NCBI GenBank assembly: GCA_023130215.1
Contig: JAGMAN010000068.1
Coordinates: 1 to 30,439, forward strand
Length of the DNA stretch: 30,439 nucleotides
Origin: a bacterium
Lineage (GTDB): Bacteria; NPL-UPA2; JAGMAN01
Reading direction: 5' to 3'
This document shows positions 1 to 7,546 of the stretch, piece by piece. The notes beneath the pieces are model-generated. The model was not told where the DNA came from. It searched no databases and was given only the letters and a program-made list of their open reading frames with translations. The stretch's first letter is position 1, and the number at the start of each line of letters is the position of its first letter. The translations under genes and the position numbers were made by a program.

Positions 1-801
1 GAAGAGATTATCGGGCGCAGTATTGCCGGTAAACGGAAAGAATTTTTCATAACAACCAAAGTTCATAAAGGCATAGATGGGAAGAGCATTGCCGGAAGCA
101 TTGATGAGAGTTTAAAGAGGCTGGGCACAGATCACGTTGACCTCTATCTTATTCACTGGCCGAAAGAGAAAATGAATCCTGAGGAAATTATGAGGTCTTT
201 GGATAAAGTAGCAAAGAGTGGTAAGACCCGGTTTGTGGGCTGTTCTAATTATCCGGCCTGGTTGTTTGCTTACTCCAATGCCTGTGCTGAACGTAATGGC
301 TGGGCAACGCTGGTCTCTAACCAGATTCCTTATAATCTAATTGAGAGAGGAGTGGAAGTTGAAGTTCTTCCCCAGGCAGTAGCAGAGAAAATCGCTATAA
401 CTGTCTATCGACCACTGGTGAGAGGTTTGCTTGCCGGAAAATATAAACCTGGAGAGCCTCCACCGGAAGACTCACGTGTAGATACCAAGGGAATGACTAC
501 TTGGTTAGAGAGATATGGAGAGTCCATTAAAAGATTATTGAGTTTTGCCAAAGGTAAGGGTATATCACCGGCCCAAGTAGCAATTTCCTGGCTCAGGAAA
601 TCTCCGGCGGTTACCACTCCGATCGTAGGAGTCAGTTCTCTTGAACAATTTAAGATGAGCATCAAGGCTTTCGATTTTGACCTGTCCAATGAGGAATATG
701 ACGATGTCACGAAAATGTTTGATACAGAAGTAAAAGAAGAGGCAGGTGGGGATTATAAAAACCTGCGTCGCAATCTTTTCCTTTTAGCAGGAATAACTTA
801 A
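1..801 (+). CDS. Aldo/keto reductase, 5'-truncated by the window edge
   Basis: NAD(P)H-dependent oxidoreductase of the aldo/keto reductase superfamily (TIM barrel, cytosolic). The frame is open from base 1, so the annotated part is about 266 residues of a usual 280-330; the N-terminal strand with the catalytic Asp and Tyr lies outside the window. Visible landmarks are the strand ending FFITTKV (catalytic Lys), LGTDHVDLYLIHWP (catalytic His), GKTRFVGCSNY, VSNQIPYNLIERG, and the cofactor-binding end SPAVTTPIVGVSSLEQ. The substrate cannot be told. No same-strand neighbour gives context; a tRNA gene follows about 110 bp downstream. The ATG at 172 is internal, not a start, because the conserved upstream sequence is in the same frame. 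Confidence 0.92.
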   Translation, partial: EEIIGRSIAGKRKEFFITTKVHKGIDGKSIAGSIDESLKRLGTDHVDLYLIHWPKEKMNPEEIMRSLDKVAKSGKTRFVGCSNYPAWLFAYSNACAERNGWATLVSNQIPYNLIERGVEVEVLPQAVAEKIAITVYRPLVRGLLAGKYKPGEPPPEDSRVDTKGMTTWLERYGESIKRLLSFAKGKGISPAQVAISWLRKSPAVTTPIVGVSSLEQFKMSIKAFDFDLSNEEYDDVTKMFDTEVKEEAGGDYKNLRRNLFLLAGIT

Positions 802-910
802 GGGTGAGGGGTAATTAACGTTTGCCACCCAGCCTCCAACATGATAAAATCTTCCCACCTGTTCCAATTTTAACAAAGGTATGAATAAAGCGGGCTTAGC
901 AACTCGAAAT

Positions 911-981
911 TGGGGGATCGTCTAGTGGTAGGACGATGGATTCTGGATCCATTAGCGGAGGTTCGACCCCTCCTCCCCCAG
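911..981 (+). tRNA. tRNA-Gln (anticodon CUG)
   Basis: A complete cloverleaf can be drawn. The acceptor arms TGGGGGA (911-917) and TCCCCCA (974-980) pair fully. The D arm is closed by GTC/GAC. The anticodon stem ATGGA/TCCAT (936-940, 948-952) encloses loop TTCTGGA with anticodon CTG at 943-945, reading CAG. The T arm GGAGG-TTCGACC-CCTCC follows. Base 981 is G, the usual Gln discriminator. CCA is not encoded. Confidence 0.93.
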
Positions 982-1086
982 TTCTTTTAACATCAAACTT
1001 CACCTGGGTCCCCTTAAGCAGCTCCCTGGAAAGATCAGGAACAGGAGCCGAAGGTGGATGAATCTGAGTTCATCTATAGTTAAAAA

Positions 1087-1953
1087 ATGTTGAATAAAAT
1101 CTTGTTGGCGGCAATACAAGCGGCTACTGAATTTCTACCTATATCTTCTTCAGGTCATTTAGCCTTAGTTTCAAATCTAATTTCACAGCCAGACTTATTT
1201 TTCTTCACCGTGCTTCACCTATCTTCACTTATTGCTGTTATTATTTTCACAAGAAAAGAAATAGGTTGCCTCCTTAGATTTAACAGGCAATACAGGAAAA
1301 TGTGGTTATATTTGGCCGTGGCCACCGCTCCAGCGGCATTATTTGGTTTCTTCTTCAGAGGAAAAATAGAAGAAACTTTCTCATCATTTCTATTTATAGG
1401 AATTGCTTTTATTTTTACCGGAATTATTTTATTTTTAACCAAATTCCAAGAAAATCGCTTCGCGATAACTTCAATCCCCTGGCGGGGAGGGTTCCCACTG
1501 CGATTTTCAGTGGTTAGGAAAGTGTTTTTATACTTTCCTATACCGTCAAAAACATATTCAAATTTAAATATCAAAAATTCTCTTGTTATCGGACTGTTTC
1601 AAATTTTAGCCTTATTCCCGGGGGTTTCAAGAAGCGGCATGACAATTTCTTCTGCCTTATCTCTGGGCATTGACAGGGAAAAAGCTATAAAATTTTCATT
1701 CCTGCTATTTATTCCTCTCTGCCTGGGAGCATTTGTATTAGAGATGCGGGAAGAGTTATTGGAAATGGGGAACTTTTTTTGTTTTGACTTATCCCTGATC
1801 ATTTCCTTTTTTGTTTGTTTAATTTTGAGCCTCTCTTTTCTTAACCTTCTCCTCTTTATAGTTAAAAAAAGGAAGTTCTGGGCATTCTCAATTTATTGCT
1901 TTGTGATTGGCTTCGTTTCTTTATCATTGTATTTCCTGAAGCCCTCAGTATAG
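1087..1953 (+). CDS. uppP: Undecaprenyl-diphosphatase (UppP/BacA family)
   Basis: Integral membrane phosphatase that recycles undecaprenyl pyrophosphate to the lipid carrier used for peptidoglycan and other envelope polymers. The two family signatures are present: EFLPISSSGHL near residues 15-25 and PGVSRSGMT near 177-185, within a protein that is otherwise almost entirely hydrophobic helices. Length (288 aa) is slightly above the usual 260-280. The excess sits between FLTKFQ and NIKNSLVIGLFQ, where a palindromic repeat (1450-1508) is translated in frame as a basic, non-membrane stretch. No SD precedes the ATG, and TATAGT lies at 1075-1080, so the mRNA may be leaderless. It runs convergently into the leuC-like gene, with 3 bp between the stop codons. 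Confidence 0.9.
   Translation: MLNKILLAAIQAATEFLPISSSGHLALVSNLISQPDLFFFTVLHLSSLIAVIIFTRKEIGCLLRFNRQYRKMWLYLAVATAPAALFGFFFRGKIEETFSSFLFIGIAFIFTGIILFLTKFQENRFAITSIPWRGGFPLRFSVVRKVFLYFPIPSKTYSNLNIKNSLVIGLFQILALFPGVSRSGMTISSALSLGIDREKAIKFSFLLFIPLCLGAFVLEMREELLEMGNFFCFDLSLIISFFVCLILSLSFLNLLLFIVKKRKFWAFSIYCFVIGFVSLSLYFLKPSV
1450..1508. repeat. Composite palindromic repeat inserted in frame in uppP
   Basis: Bases 1450-1458 (GAAAATCGC) and 1500-1508 (GCGATTTTC) form a 9-bp terminal inverted repeat. Nested dyads lie inside it: ATCGC-TTC-GCGAT (1453-1465) and CCCC-TGGC-GGGG. Two further hairpins follow at once: CCACTG...CAGTGG (about 1495-1513) and AGGAAAGT...ACTTTCCT (1516-1539). The block is translated into a segment that breaks the hydrophobic pattern of UppP at a loop, as expected of a repeat tolerated inside a gene. 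Confidence 0.65.
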
Positions 1954-1956
1954 AGG

Positions 1957-3207
1957 TTAAGGATGGGTTATTCTGCCCTTCAGGGCTGAGGCGGCGGCTA
2001 CGGCCGGGTTGGCCAAGTAAACTTCGCTTCGGGGATGCCCCATGCGTCCGGTGAAGTTACGGTTGGTGGTAGCAATGGCTTTCTCCCCTTCAGCCAAAAC
2101 ACCCATATGTCCTCCTAAACAGGGGCCGCAGGTAGGAGTGGTAACCACGGCTCCTGCCTCAATGAAAATCTCAATTAGCCCTTCCTGGAGAGCTTGAAGA
2201 TATATCTTCTGAGTGGCCGGGATGATAATCAGGCGCACATAGGGATGAATCTTATGACCTCTTAGGACCTGAGCGGCTAATCTTAAATCTTCCATCCTCC
2301 CATTGGTGCAGGACCCGATAACGGCCTGGTCTATGTTAATATCCCCTGCCTCAGCTACCGGTTTAGTATTGGAAGGAAGTGGGGGAAGGGCTACCTGGGG
2401 CTTTATCTTAGAGCAGTCATATTCCCTTATCTCGGCGTAGGTTGCATCCTCATCACTCTTATAACTGGTGTACTCCTGCCTGTCGGCAGACAGGGGTGAC
2501 TGCTGCTGGACATAATTAAGCGTAATTTCATCCGGCTGGAAAATTCCATTCTTAGCTCCAGCCTCTACCGCCATATTGGCCATGGTGAACCTTCCATCCA
2601 TAGAGAGCTGGGAAATAACCTCCCCATGGAATTCCATAGCCTTATAGTTAGCTCCATCAACTCCTAAGTCACCTATAGTATAAAGTATGAGGTCTTTACC
2701 AGTTACCCATTTTTTCAGTTTTCCATAATAAATGAGCTTAATGGATTCAGGAACCTTCAGCCAGATTCTACCACTGAGCATACAAGCGGCTAAATCGGTG
2801 CTTCCCACTCCAGAGGCAAAAGCCCCCAGGGCTCCATAAGTGCAGGTATGGGAATCGGCTCCGATAATGAGCTCCCCTGGCTGAACCAATCCTTTCTCAG
2901 GAAGGAGGGCATGCTCTATCCCCATGCGGCCCACTTCAAAATAGTGTTTTATCCGGTGCTTCTTAGCAAACTCTTTCAGGATGCGACACTGCTCGGCTGA
3001 CTTAGCATCCTTATTGGGAGTGAAATGGTCCGGAACCAGAGCAATTCTTTCCGGGTCAAATACCTTATCATCGCCCAACTCCTTGATGGCTAAGGGACCG
3101 GTGATATCATTAGCCAAGAGAAGGTCTGCCTTGGCTTCAATGAACTCGCCTGGCTCGACTTCCTTTCTCCCGGCGTGGGCAGCCAGGATTTTCTCCGTTA
3201 TAGTCAT
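1957..3207 (-). CDS. leuC: 3-isopropylmalate dehydratase / homoaconitase large subunit family
   Basis: Aconitase-superfamily [4Fe-4S] hydro-lyase large subunit (416 aa, typical of the roughly 418-aa LeuC/HacA branch). It isomerises 2- to 3-isopropylmalate in leucine synthesis, or homocitrate in the lysine/2-oxo-acid chain elongation route. Motifs: [25 protein letters not shown] (substrate/cluster region, about residues 118-140, cited in part), IGSCTNGR (cluster Cys, about 300), [11 protein letters not shown] (two cluster Cys, about 360) and [10 protein letters not shown]. The small subunit (LeuD) is not in the window, so which reaction it serves is open. A palindrome at 2475-2494 is translated as [11 protein letters not shown] in a variable linker. 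It is last in the apbE-rex-MshEN-ndk run, 3 bp after ndk. Confidence 0.82.
   Translation of the reverse strand: MTITEKILAAHAGRKEVEPGEFIEAKADLLLANDITGPLAIKELGDDKVFDPERIALVPDHFTPNKDAKSAEQCRILKEFAKKHRIKHYFEVGRMGIEHALLPEKGLVQPGELIIGADSHTCTYGALGAFASGVGSTDLAACMLSGRIWLKVPESIKLIYYGKLKKWVTGKDLILYTIGDLGVDGANYKAMEFHGEVISQLSMDGRFTMANMAVEAGAKNGIFQPDEITLNYVQQQSPLSADRQEYTSYKSDEDATYAEIREYDCSKIKPQVALPPLPSNTKPVAEAGDINIDQAVIGSCTNGRMEDLRLAAQVLRGHKIHPYVRLIIIPATQKIYLQALQEGLIEIFIEAGAVVTTPTCGPCLGGHMGVLAEGEKAIATTNRNFTGRMGHPRSEVYLANPAVAAASALKGRITHP
2475..2494. repeat. Palindromic repeat inside the leuC-like gene
   Basis: CCTGCCTGTCGGCAGACAGG folds as CCTG/CAGG and CTG/CAG arms around TCGG, with a single C-A mismatch. 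It is GC-rich relative to its surroundings and falls in a poorly conserved linker of the protein. Only one copy of this exact unit was found in the window. Confidence 0.5.
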
Positions 3208-3210
3208 TCC

Positions 3211-3717
3211 CTATTTCTTCCAGCCCTTTTCCTTGACATTGTTTCCGGTAATTACTTCCGTTTCGTACACATCAAAGATTATCTCATCTGGCTTAAACCA
3301 GAGTTTAATCTCCCGCTCTGCTTCTTCCTCATTGGTAGAAGTATGGATGCAGTTCTCATAAACCCCTTTGGTAGTAACCCGGCCATAGGCTCCCCGGATG
3401 GATATTGAATTGGCCTCTTCCGGATTGGTGGCTCCGGCCAGCTCCCTCACTTTCCTGATAGCATCCTCTCCGTAATAGACCATGGCCATGACCTTTCTTC
3501 GCTCATGAAGTTCACCTGTAATATATTCTATCAGCTCCTCAAAGAATGGCTTATCCCTCATGTGCCTGTAATGCTCTTCAGCCAGTTCCTGAGATACCCT
3601 CACCATCTTAGCGGCGGCAATCTCCAACTTGGTCTCCGAGAGCCTGGTGAGGATGTTCCCGGTGAGGGATTTCTTCAACCCATCCGGCTTGATGAGAACC
3701 AATGTCTGCTGAACCAT
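3211..3717 (-). CDS. ndk: Nucleoside diphosphate kinase
   Basis: Transfers the gamma phosphate of ATP to NDPs through a phosphohistidine, balancing NTP/dNTP pools in the cytosol. The N-terminal TLVLIKPDG (Lys10), SIRGAYG near residue 107 and the active-site block ENCIHTSTN with His125 identify the family. The protein is longer than the usual 130-150 aa. There is an insertion around residues 65-75 (ITGELHERRK) before the AMVYYG strand, and a C-terminal extension after IIFDVYETEV. The start is supported by GGAGGTGAT 6-7 bp upstream. It lies 3 bp ahead of the leuC-like gene and 78 bp after the MshEN gene, in one transcriptional direction. Confidence 0.93.
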   Translation of the reverse strand: MVQQTLVLIKPDGLKKSLTGNILTRLSETKLEIAAAKMVRVSQELAEEHYRHMRDKPFFEELIEYITGELHERRKVMAMVYYGEDAIRKVRELAGATNPEEANSISIRGAYGRVTTKGVYENCIHTSTNEEEAEREIKLWFKPDEIIFDVYETEVITGNNVKEKGWKK

Positions 3718-3737
3718 AGTTTAATCACCTCCAATTA

Positions 3738-3760
3738 ACCACAGAGAACACGGGGATTTT
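3738..3760. repeat. Copy of an ACCACAGAG-type dispersed repeat
   Basis: The motif TAACCACAGAGAACACGGGG lies upstream of ndk. A related CACAGAG/GACACCGAG block recurs at 5868-5925 in the 5' end of apbE. Both resemble the low-complexity CACAGAG family seen in many environmental bacterial genomes; that link is from memory. Confidence 0.4.
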
Positions 3761-3795
3761 CTTTTCATTTAATTCCCTCATCTCAGGACTCAACT

Positions 3796-4260
3796 TCACT
3801 CTTTAAGTTCACCATAGTAAAATTCTATACCTTTCTCAATGGCACTTATGGTGCTCACATAGGAGATCACTTTACAGCCGGTCAGTTCTTTTACCGCCTC
3901 AACCACCCTTGTTTCCAGAGGATTGGCCGCAGCTACGGTGAGGAGATTGCCCATCTTATCAACGGGAAGGAGAAGATATTTTCTGGCTACCGCTTCCGGG
4001 ACCATCTTTATCGCTTCCGGGTTCATCTCGTAGTTAGCTAAGGGTAGATAAGGGCAGCCGTACCTCTCTACAAAGTGTCCGGTCAATTCTTCTTCAGAGA
4101 GGTAGTCCAGCTCAACCAGGATCTTACCTATGAATCCGCCTTTCTGCTTCTCTATCTCGAAAGCTTCTTTGAGTTGGCTTTTGGTAATCATTCCTTCTCT
4201 GACCAGACTTTCTCCAATCCTCGATGGTGATCTAGACCGTCGTTCCTCGTTAATGATCAT
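3796..4260 (-). CDS. Stand-alone MshEN / GspE-PilB N-terminal domain protein
   Basis: A 154-aa protein consisting only of the domain normally found at the N-terminus of type II secretion/type IV pilus ATPases. The pattern RIGESLVREGMITKSQLKEA, then FIGKILVELDYLSEEEL, then ERYGCPYLPL, PEAVARKYLLLPV and LLTVAAANPLE is typical of that domain; the ATPase core is absent. In this family the domain can bind cyclic di-GMP, and the RxGxxL-type motifs fit, but binding here is inference. I chose the ATG at 4260, which overlaps the 3' end of rex (stop 4252-4250), rather than the ATG at 4302, because the extra 14 residues are only rex in another frame. Its partner and role are unknown. Confidence 0.75.
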   Translation of the reverse strand: MIINEERRSRSPSRIGESLVREGMITKSQLKEAFEIEKQKGGFIGKILVELDYLSEEELTGHFVERYGCPYLPLANYEMNPEAIKMVPEAVARKYLLLPVDKMGNLLTVAAANPLETRVVEAVKELTGCKVISYVSTISAIEKGIEFYYGELKE

Positions 4261-4888
4261 TTCCCTTTCCAGCCTTGGCCAGAAAATAAGACAGATTCTC
4301 AAGTTCCATGGCTAAGTCTACATTGACTAACTTCACCTTAGAGGGCACGAAGATGCGGACAGGAGCAAAGTTGAGAATGGCCTTCACTCCCGCTTCAGTT
4401 AGTAGAGAAGCCAGCTCCTGAGCAGCCTCCATGGGAGCGGTGATAACGGCAATCTTTATATTTCTCTTTTTGGCACTCCGGGGAAGTTCCTCCATATCCT
4501 GGATAGTGACATTTCCAAGGGTTCGGCCAATCTTGCGCTTGTTATTATCGAAGACGGCCTTTATCTTAAATCCCTGCAGTTCAAATCCCTTATAGCGGGC
4601 TAAGGCCGAACCCAAGTTACCAGCTCCCACCAAGGCTACATTCCAGGTTCGGTCTATACCCAAAATACTGTGAATTCTCCTCTTTAGCTCCTTAACTTGA
4701 TAGCCCTTCCCCGGAATGCCAAACTGACCAAAGTAAGTTAGGTCACGGCGCAGTTGACTATCTGAGTGACCAGAAAGCTCAGCCAGTTCCTTAGAAGATA
4801 TAGTCCTTCCATCATCTATGCCTGCCAAGATCCGGGAATATATGGAGAGGCGGGTAATGGCCATCCCTGGAATTTTCCTGCGATACAT
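4250..4888 (-). CDS. rex: Redox-sensing transcriptional repressor Rex
   Basis: Homodimeric DNA-binding protein that senses the NADH/NAD+ ratio and represses fermentative and respiratory genes when NADH is low. A winged helix covers about residues 12-60 (LAELSGHSDSQLRRDL is the recognition region). It is followed by a Rossmann fold with VALVGAGNLGSAL (85-96) and a C-terminal swapped helix ending near LSYFLAKAG. Length (212 aa) is normal. It follows apbE by 7 bp and overlaps the MshEN gene, so redox control and flavin maturation genes are probably co-transcribed. A possible Rex site cannot be identified with confidence here. Confidence 0.93.
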   Translation of the reverse strand: MYRRKIPGMAITRLSIYSRILAGIDDGRTISSKELAELSGHSDSQLRRDLTYFGQFGIPGKGYQVKELKRRIHSILGIDRTWNVALVGAGNLGSALARYKGFELQGFKIKAVFDNNKRKIGRTLGNVTIQDMEELPRSAKKRNIKIAVITAPMEAAQELASLLTEAGVKAILNFAPVRIFVPSKVKLVNVDLAMELENLSYFLAKAGKGNDH

Positions 4889-4895
4889 TCAACCC

Positions 4896-5969
4896 TCACT
4901 TCGTTATGGTTACTCTATCTCTTAAACCATCTGTCATTGATATGGCCATCTCCCCGCTATCATCCTCACGGACAATTATTGCCTCAACGCCCTCCAGGCA
5001 ACTGGCTAATTTTAGCCCCCTCTCCGACCCAAGGACGAAGAGGGCAGTGGCCAAGGCATCTGCTCTCATGGCCTCCCTGGCAATAACAGTTACACTTAAT
5101 GTACTCTGCACTGGTCTTCCGGTGACCGGATTAATAATATGGCAAAATCTCTTCCCCTGCAAGATAAAATATTTCTGGTAGTCGCCGGAAGTGGCCACTG
5201 CTTCATCTCGGACTTTAATTAGTCCTAATATCTCTCCTTCCCTGCGAGGATGCTTCAGGCCCACCTGCCAGAAGTCCCGGTCGAGTGGCTTTCCTAAAAG
5301 ATACATGTCGCCCCCGGCATTGACGATGGCCCGGCTTATCCCATTTTCCCTAAGCACGTCTGCCGCTCTATCCACCCCATAGCCTTTGGCCGCTCCCCCT
5401 AAATCAATCTTCATTCCTTCCTTCTCAAACCTTATTGTTCCTTCCTCCTCGTTGAGGGAAATGCGGCCGTAATTAACCAATCCTCGAGCCTCTCTCAACT
5501 CTTCCTCCCCGGGAAGATGCCCCTCTTTCTTAGAGAAACCCCAAAGCTCCATCAGGGGAGAGATAGTAATGTCAAACGCTCCATCAGTAAGTTCTCCTAC
5601 TCTAATGGATTCCCGGATGACCCTTAGGGTATCCTCACTCGCCTTCACCGGCCTCTTAGCTCCTTCCCGGTTTAAAATAGATATTTCACTTCCCTCCCTA
5701 TACTTACTCATTAAGTTCTCTATTCTCTCTATTTCTTTAAAGGCCAACTCTATAGCTTTTCTGGCCTCAGCTTCTTCTTTCCCCTTAACGGTGATCTGGA
5801 CTGTCGTTCCCAACAGGAGCCTGGTCTCTCTTATGGGTGGCTTCTGGCAACCAGCAAGAAAAAGCCCACACCACAGAGCAGACAGAACGTAACAGAGGAC
5901 ACCGAGATAATTTTTTCTCTGTGGCCCGCCCGCCCGCCGCAGGCGGATCTGTAGTTTATGATTCCTCAT
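4896..5969 (-). CDS. apbE: FAD:protein FMN transferase, lipoprotein (ApbE)
   Basis: Attaches FMN covalently to Thr/Ser of target proteins such as Rnf/Nqr subunits on the outer side of the cytoplasmic membrane. A hydrophobic segment ends in a lipobox, GLFLAGC. The enzyme follows: LLGTTVQITV, the DLGGAAKGYGVDRA block, VNAGGDMYLLG, FCHIINPVTGRP (FAD/metal site) and DALATALFVLG near the end. The extreme N-terminus (RLRRAGGPQRKNYLG...) is encoded by two repeats: a CCGCCGCAGGCGG palindrome and a CACAGAG-type block, which also supplies much of the signal peptide's hydrophobic core. Only a weak SD (CAGGA) precedes the start. It is first gene of the apbE-rex operon, divergent from cysS. No Rnf/Nqr target is in the window. 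Confidence 0.9.
   Translation of the reverse strand: MRNHKLQIRLRRAGGPQRKNYLGVLCYVLSALWCGLFLAGCQKPPIRETRLLLGTTVQITVKGKEEAEARKAIELAFKEIERIENLMSKYREGSEISILNREGAKRPVKASEDTLRVIRESIRVGELTDGAFDITISPLMELWGFSKKEGHLPGEEELREARGLVNYGRISLNEEEGTIRFEKEGMKIDLGGAAKGYGVDRAADVLRENGISRAIVNAGGDMYLLGKPLDRDFWQVGLKHPRREGEILGLIKVRDEAVATSGDYQKYFILQGKRFCHIINPVTGRPVQSTLSVTVIAREAMRADALATALFVLGSERGLKLASCLEGVEAIIVREDDSGEMAISMTDGLRDRVTITK
5868..5946. repeat. Repeat cluster forming the 5' coding end of apbE
   Basis: Bases 5868-5925 hold CACAGAG-like and GACACCGAG-like units related to the copy at 3738. The 5' and 3' ends are in opposite orientation (ACCACAGAG near 5872, TCTCTGTGG near 5917). Bases 5934-5946 are the perfect dyad CCGCC-GCA-GGCGG, whose identical copy lies in hisF at 22288-22300. 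Confidence 0.5.
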
Positions 5970-6019
5970 TGTTTTCCTGATCTGCCAACTACTTTGAGGA
6001 TGTCAATCTCTTCCCAATT

Positions 6020-6048
6020 ACTTTATCACAAAGTCATCTGTAAAGCAA
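6020..6048 (-). promoter_or_regulatory. Candidate sigma70 promoter for apbE operon
   Basis: On the minus strand TTGCTT and TAAAGT are separated by 17 bp, about 50 bp upstream of the apbE start. Each hexamer matches the consensus at 4 positions, so this is moderate support. Confidence 0.4.
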
Positions 6049-6064
6049 AGGTATTTTAAAGTTC

Positions 6065-6094
6065 TTGTCTCCTTTAACTAATCTGTGGTAAGAT
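6065..6094 (+). promoter_or_regulatory. Candidate promoter of cysS, giving a leaderless mRNA
   Basis: TTGTCT at 6065-6070, an 18-bp spacer and TAAGAT at 6089-6094. The cysS ATG begins at 6101, just where transcription should start, and no SD precedes it. Confidence 0.5.
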
Positions 6095-6100
6095 AAGCGC

Positions 6101-7546
6101 ATGAGCCTGAAGGTCTATAATACTCTTACCGGTACTAAAGAGGAGTTCCTTCCCTTAGTGAAAGGGAAAGTGGGGATGTATGTCTGTGGGGTGACTGTTT
6201 ACGATGAATGCCATTTGGGACATGCCCGGGCCTATGTAGCTTTTGATGTCATCCGACGTTATTTAGAATATAAAGGCTATCAGGTCAACTATATTCAGAA
6301 CTTCACCGATGTAGATGATAAGATAATCGCCAGAGCCCGGAAAATGAGGGAGAAGAGTTCCCAGAAGGATTTGAAAGAGCTGGTCAGGGAGATCGCTGAG
6401 AAGTATACCAGGGAGTATTTTGAGCATATGGATAAACTAACTGTTAAGAGGGTAACTCAATATCCCAGGGCAACCGAGCATATCGGGGAGATGATAGAGC
6501 TTACCAAAGGGCTTATCAGGAAGGGATATGGCTACCAGGTAGATGGAGATGTCTTTTTTGAGATAGGAAAGTTTAAGGATTATGGGAAGCTTTCTCAGAG
6601 GAAACTTGAGGAGATGAGAGCAGGCGTTAGGGTGGAGGTGGATGAACGAAAGCGAAGTCCCCTGGACTTTGCCCTCTGGAAGCATTCTAAGGAGGATGAA
6701 CCTTCCTGGGATAGTCCCTGGGGGAAGGGCAGACCGGGCTGGCATATAGAGTGTTCAGCCATGTCCATGAAATACCTGGGGGAGAGTTTTGATATCCACG
6801 CCGGAGGTCAGGACCTCATCTTCCCCCATCACGAGAATGAGATTGCTCAATCTGAAGGTTATACCAAGAAACCATTTGCCAGATATTGGCTACACAATGG
6901 TTTCGTTACCATAAATCGGGAGAAGATGTCCAAGTCCTTAGGAAACTTCTTTACCCTCAGGGAGATATTTGAGAAGTGCAATCCTCGTGTGGTGAGGTTG
7001 TTTCTCCTCTCCACTCACTACCGTAAGCCGATAGATTTCAGTGATGATAAACTAAACAACGCTAGGAGGAGCCTGGAAAGGATAGACAGCTGCCTTCGGG
7101 AAGTGGAAAGGAGGAAACTTAGCGCACCTGCGGCGCGGCCTTGTAGGGGTTCGATTTATCGAACCCGCTTCGAGGAAGCTATGGATGATGACTTTAATAC
7201 AGCCGCCGCCTTAGGAGTAATCTTTGACCTGGTGTCCAAGATTAACAGTCGCTTGGACAAAGGGGACTTATCTTCAGTGACCAGGGTGGCTTCCGAGTTA
7301 AGGGATTTTTGTGGGGTTCTGGGATTGAGCCCTGAAAGCGGCCAGGAGACAAGATTAGAAGAGGACTTAATGAAACTAATCCAAGAGAGAGAAGAAGCTC
7401 GCCGAGAGAAAGATTGGGGTAGAGCCGATACCATCCGGGATAGATTGAGGAAAGAAGGGATTATCCTGGAAGACCGTCCACAAGGAACAACCTGGCACAA
7501 AATAAGGAGAAGTTTCTGCCTCGAAAACAACTTACTTCTACTTTAA
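6101..7546 (+). CDS. cysS: Cysteinyl-tRNA synthetase
   Basis: Class I synthetase charging tRNA-Cys. Signatures: [17 protein letters not shown] (Zn Cys29 and HIGH motif at 38-41), [10 protein letters not shown] (Zn Cys), [13 protein letters not shown] (Zn His) and KMSKSLGN near residue 276. The C-terminal helical domain starts at [17 protein letters not shown]. Between VERRK and RFEEAMDD lies an extra segment, residues about 340-356, encoded by a palindromic repeat (7142-7168) in frame. The family usually ends shortly after the GT.W motif (here QGTTWHK). The last 14 residues ([14 protein letters not shown]) are read through the SD and start of the downstream radical SAM gene, so the tail is probably not conserved. 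Confidence 0.95.
   Translation: MSLKVYNTLTGTKEEFLPLVKGKVGMYVCGVTVYDECHLGHARAYVAFDVIRRYLEYKGYQVNYIQNFTDVDDKIIARARKMREKSSQKDLKELVREIAEKYTREYFEHMDKLTVKRVTQYPRATEHIGEMIELTKGLIRKGYGYQVDGDVFFEIGKFKDYGKLSQRKLEEMRAGVRVEVDERKRSPLDFALWKHSKEDEPSWDSPWGKGRPGWHIECSAMSMKYLGESFDIHAGGQDLIFPHHENEIAQSEGYTKKPFARYWLHNGFVTINREKMSKSLGNFFTLREIFEKCNPRVVRLFLLSTHYRKPIDFSDDKLNNARRSLERIDSCLREVERRKLSAPAARPCRGSIYRTRFEEAMDDDFNTAAALGVIFDLVSKINSRLDKGDLSSVTRVASELRDFCGVLGLSPESGQETRLEEDLMKLIQEREEARREKDWGRADTIRDRLRKEGIILEDRPQGTTWHKIRRSFCLENNLLLL
7122..7168. repeat. In-frame palindromic repeat inside cysS, related to the element at 11109
   Basis: Bases 7147-7166 fold as GGGTTCGAT-TT-ATCGAACCC. They are preceded by TTGTAG and by a GC-rich arm containing GCGCACCTGCGGCGC. 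The 5' half TTGTAGGGGTYSGATTTATC and the end ACCCGC are shared with the intergenic element at 11109, with changes that preserve base pairing in the stem. It is translated as part of the linker before the C-terminal domain of CysS. Confidence 0.75.
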
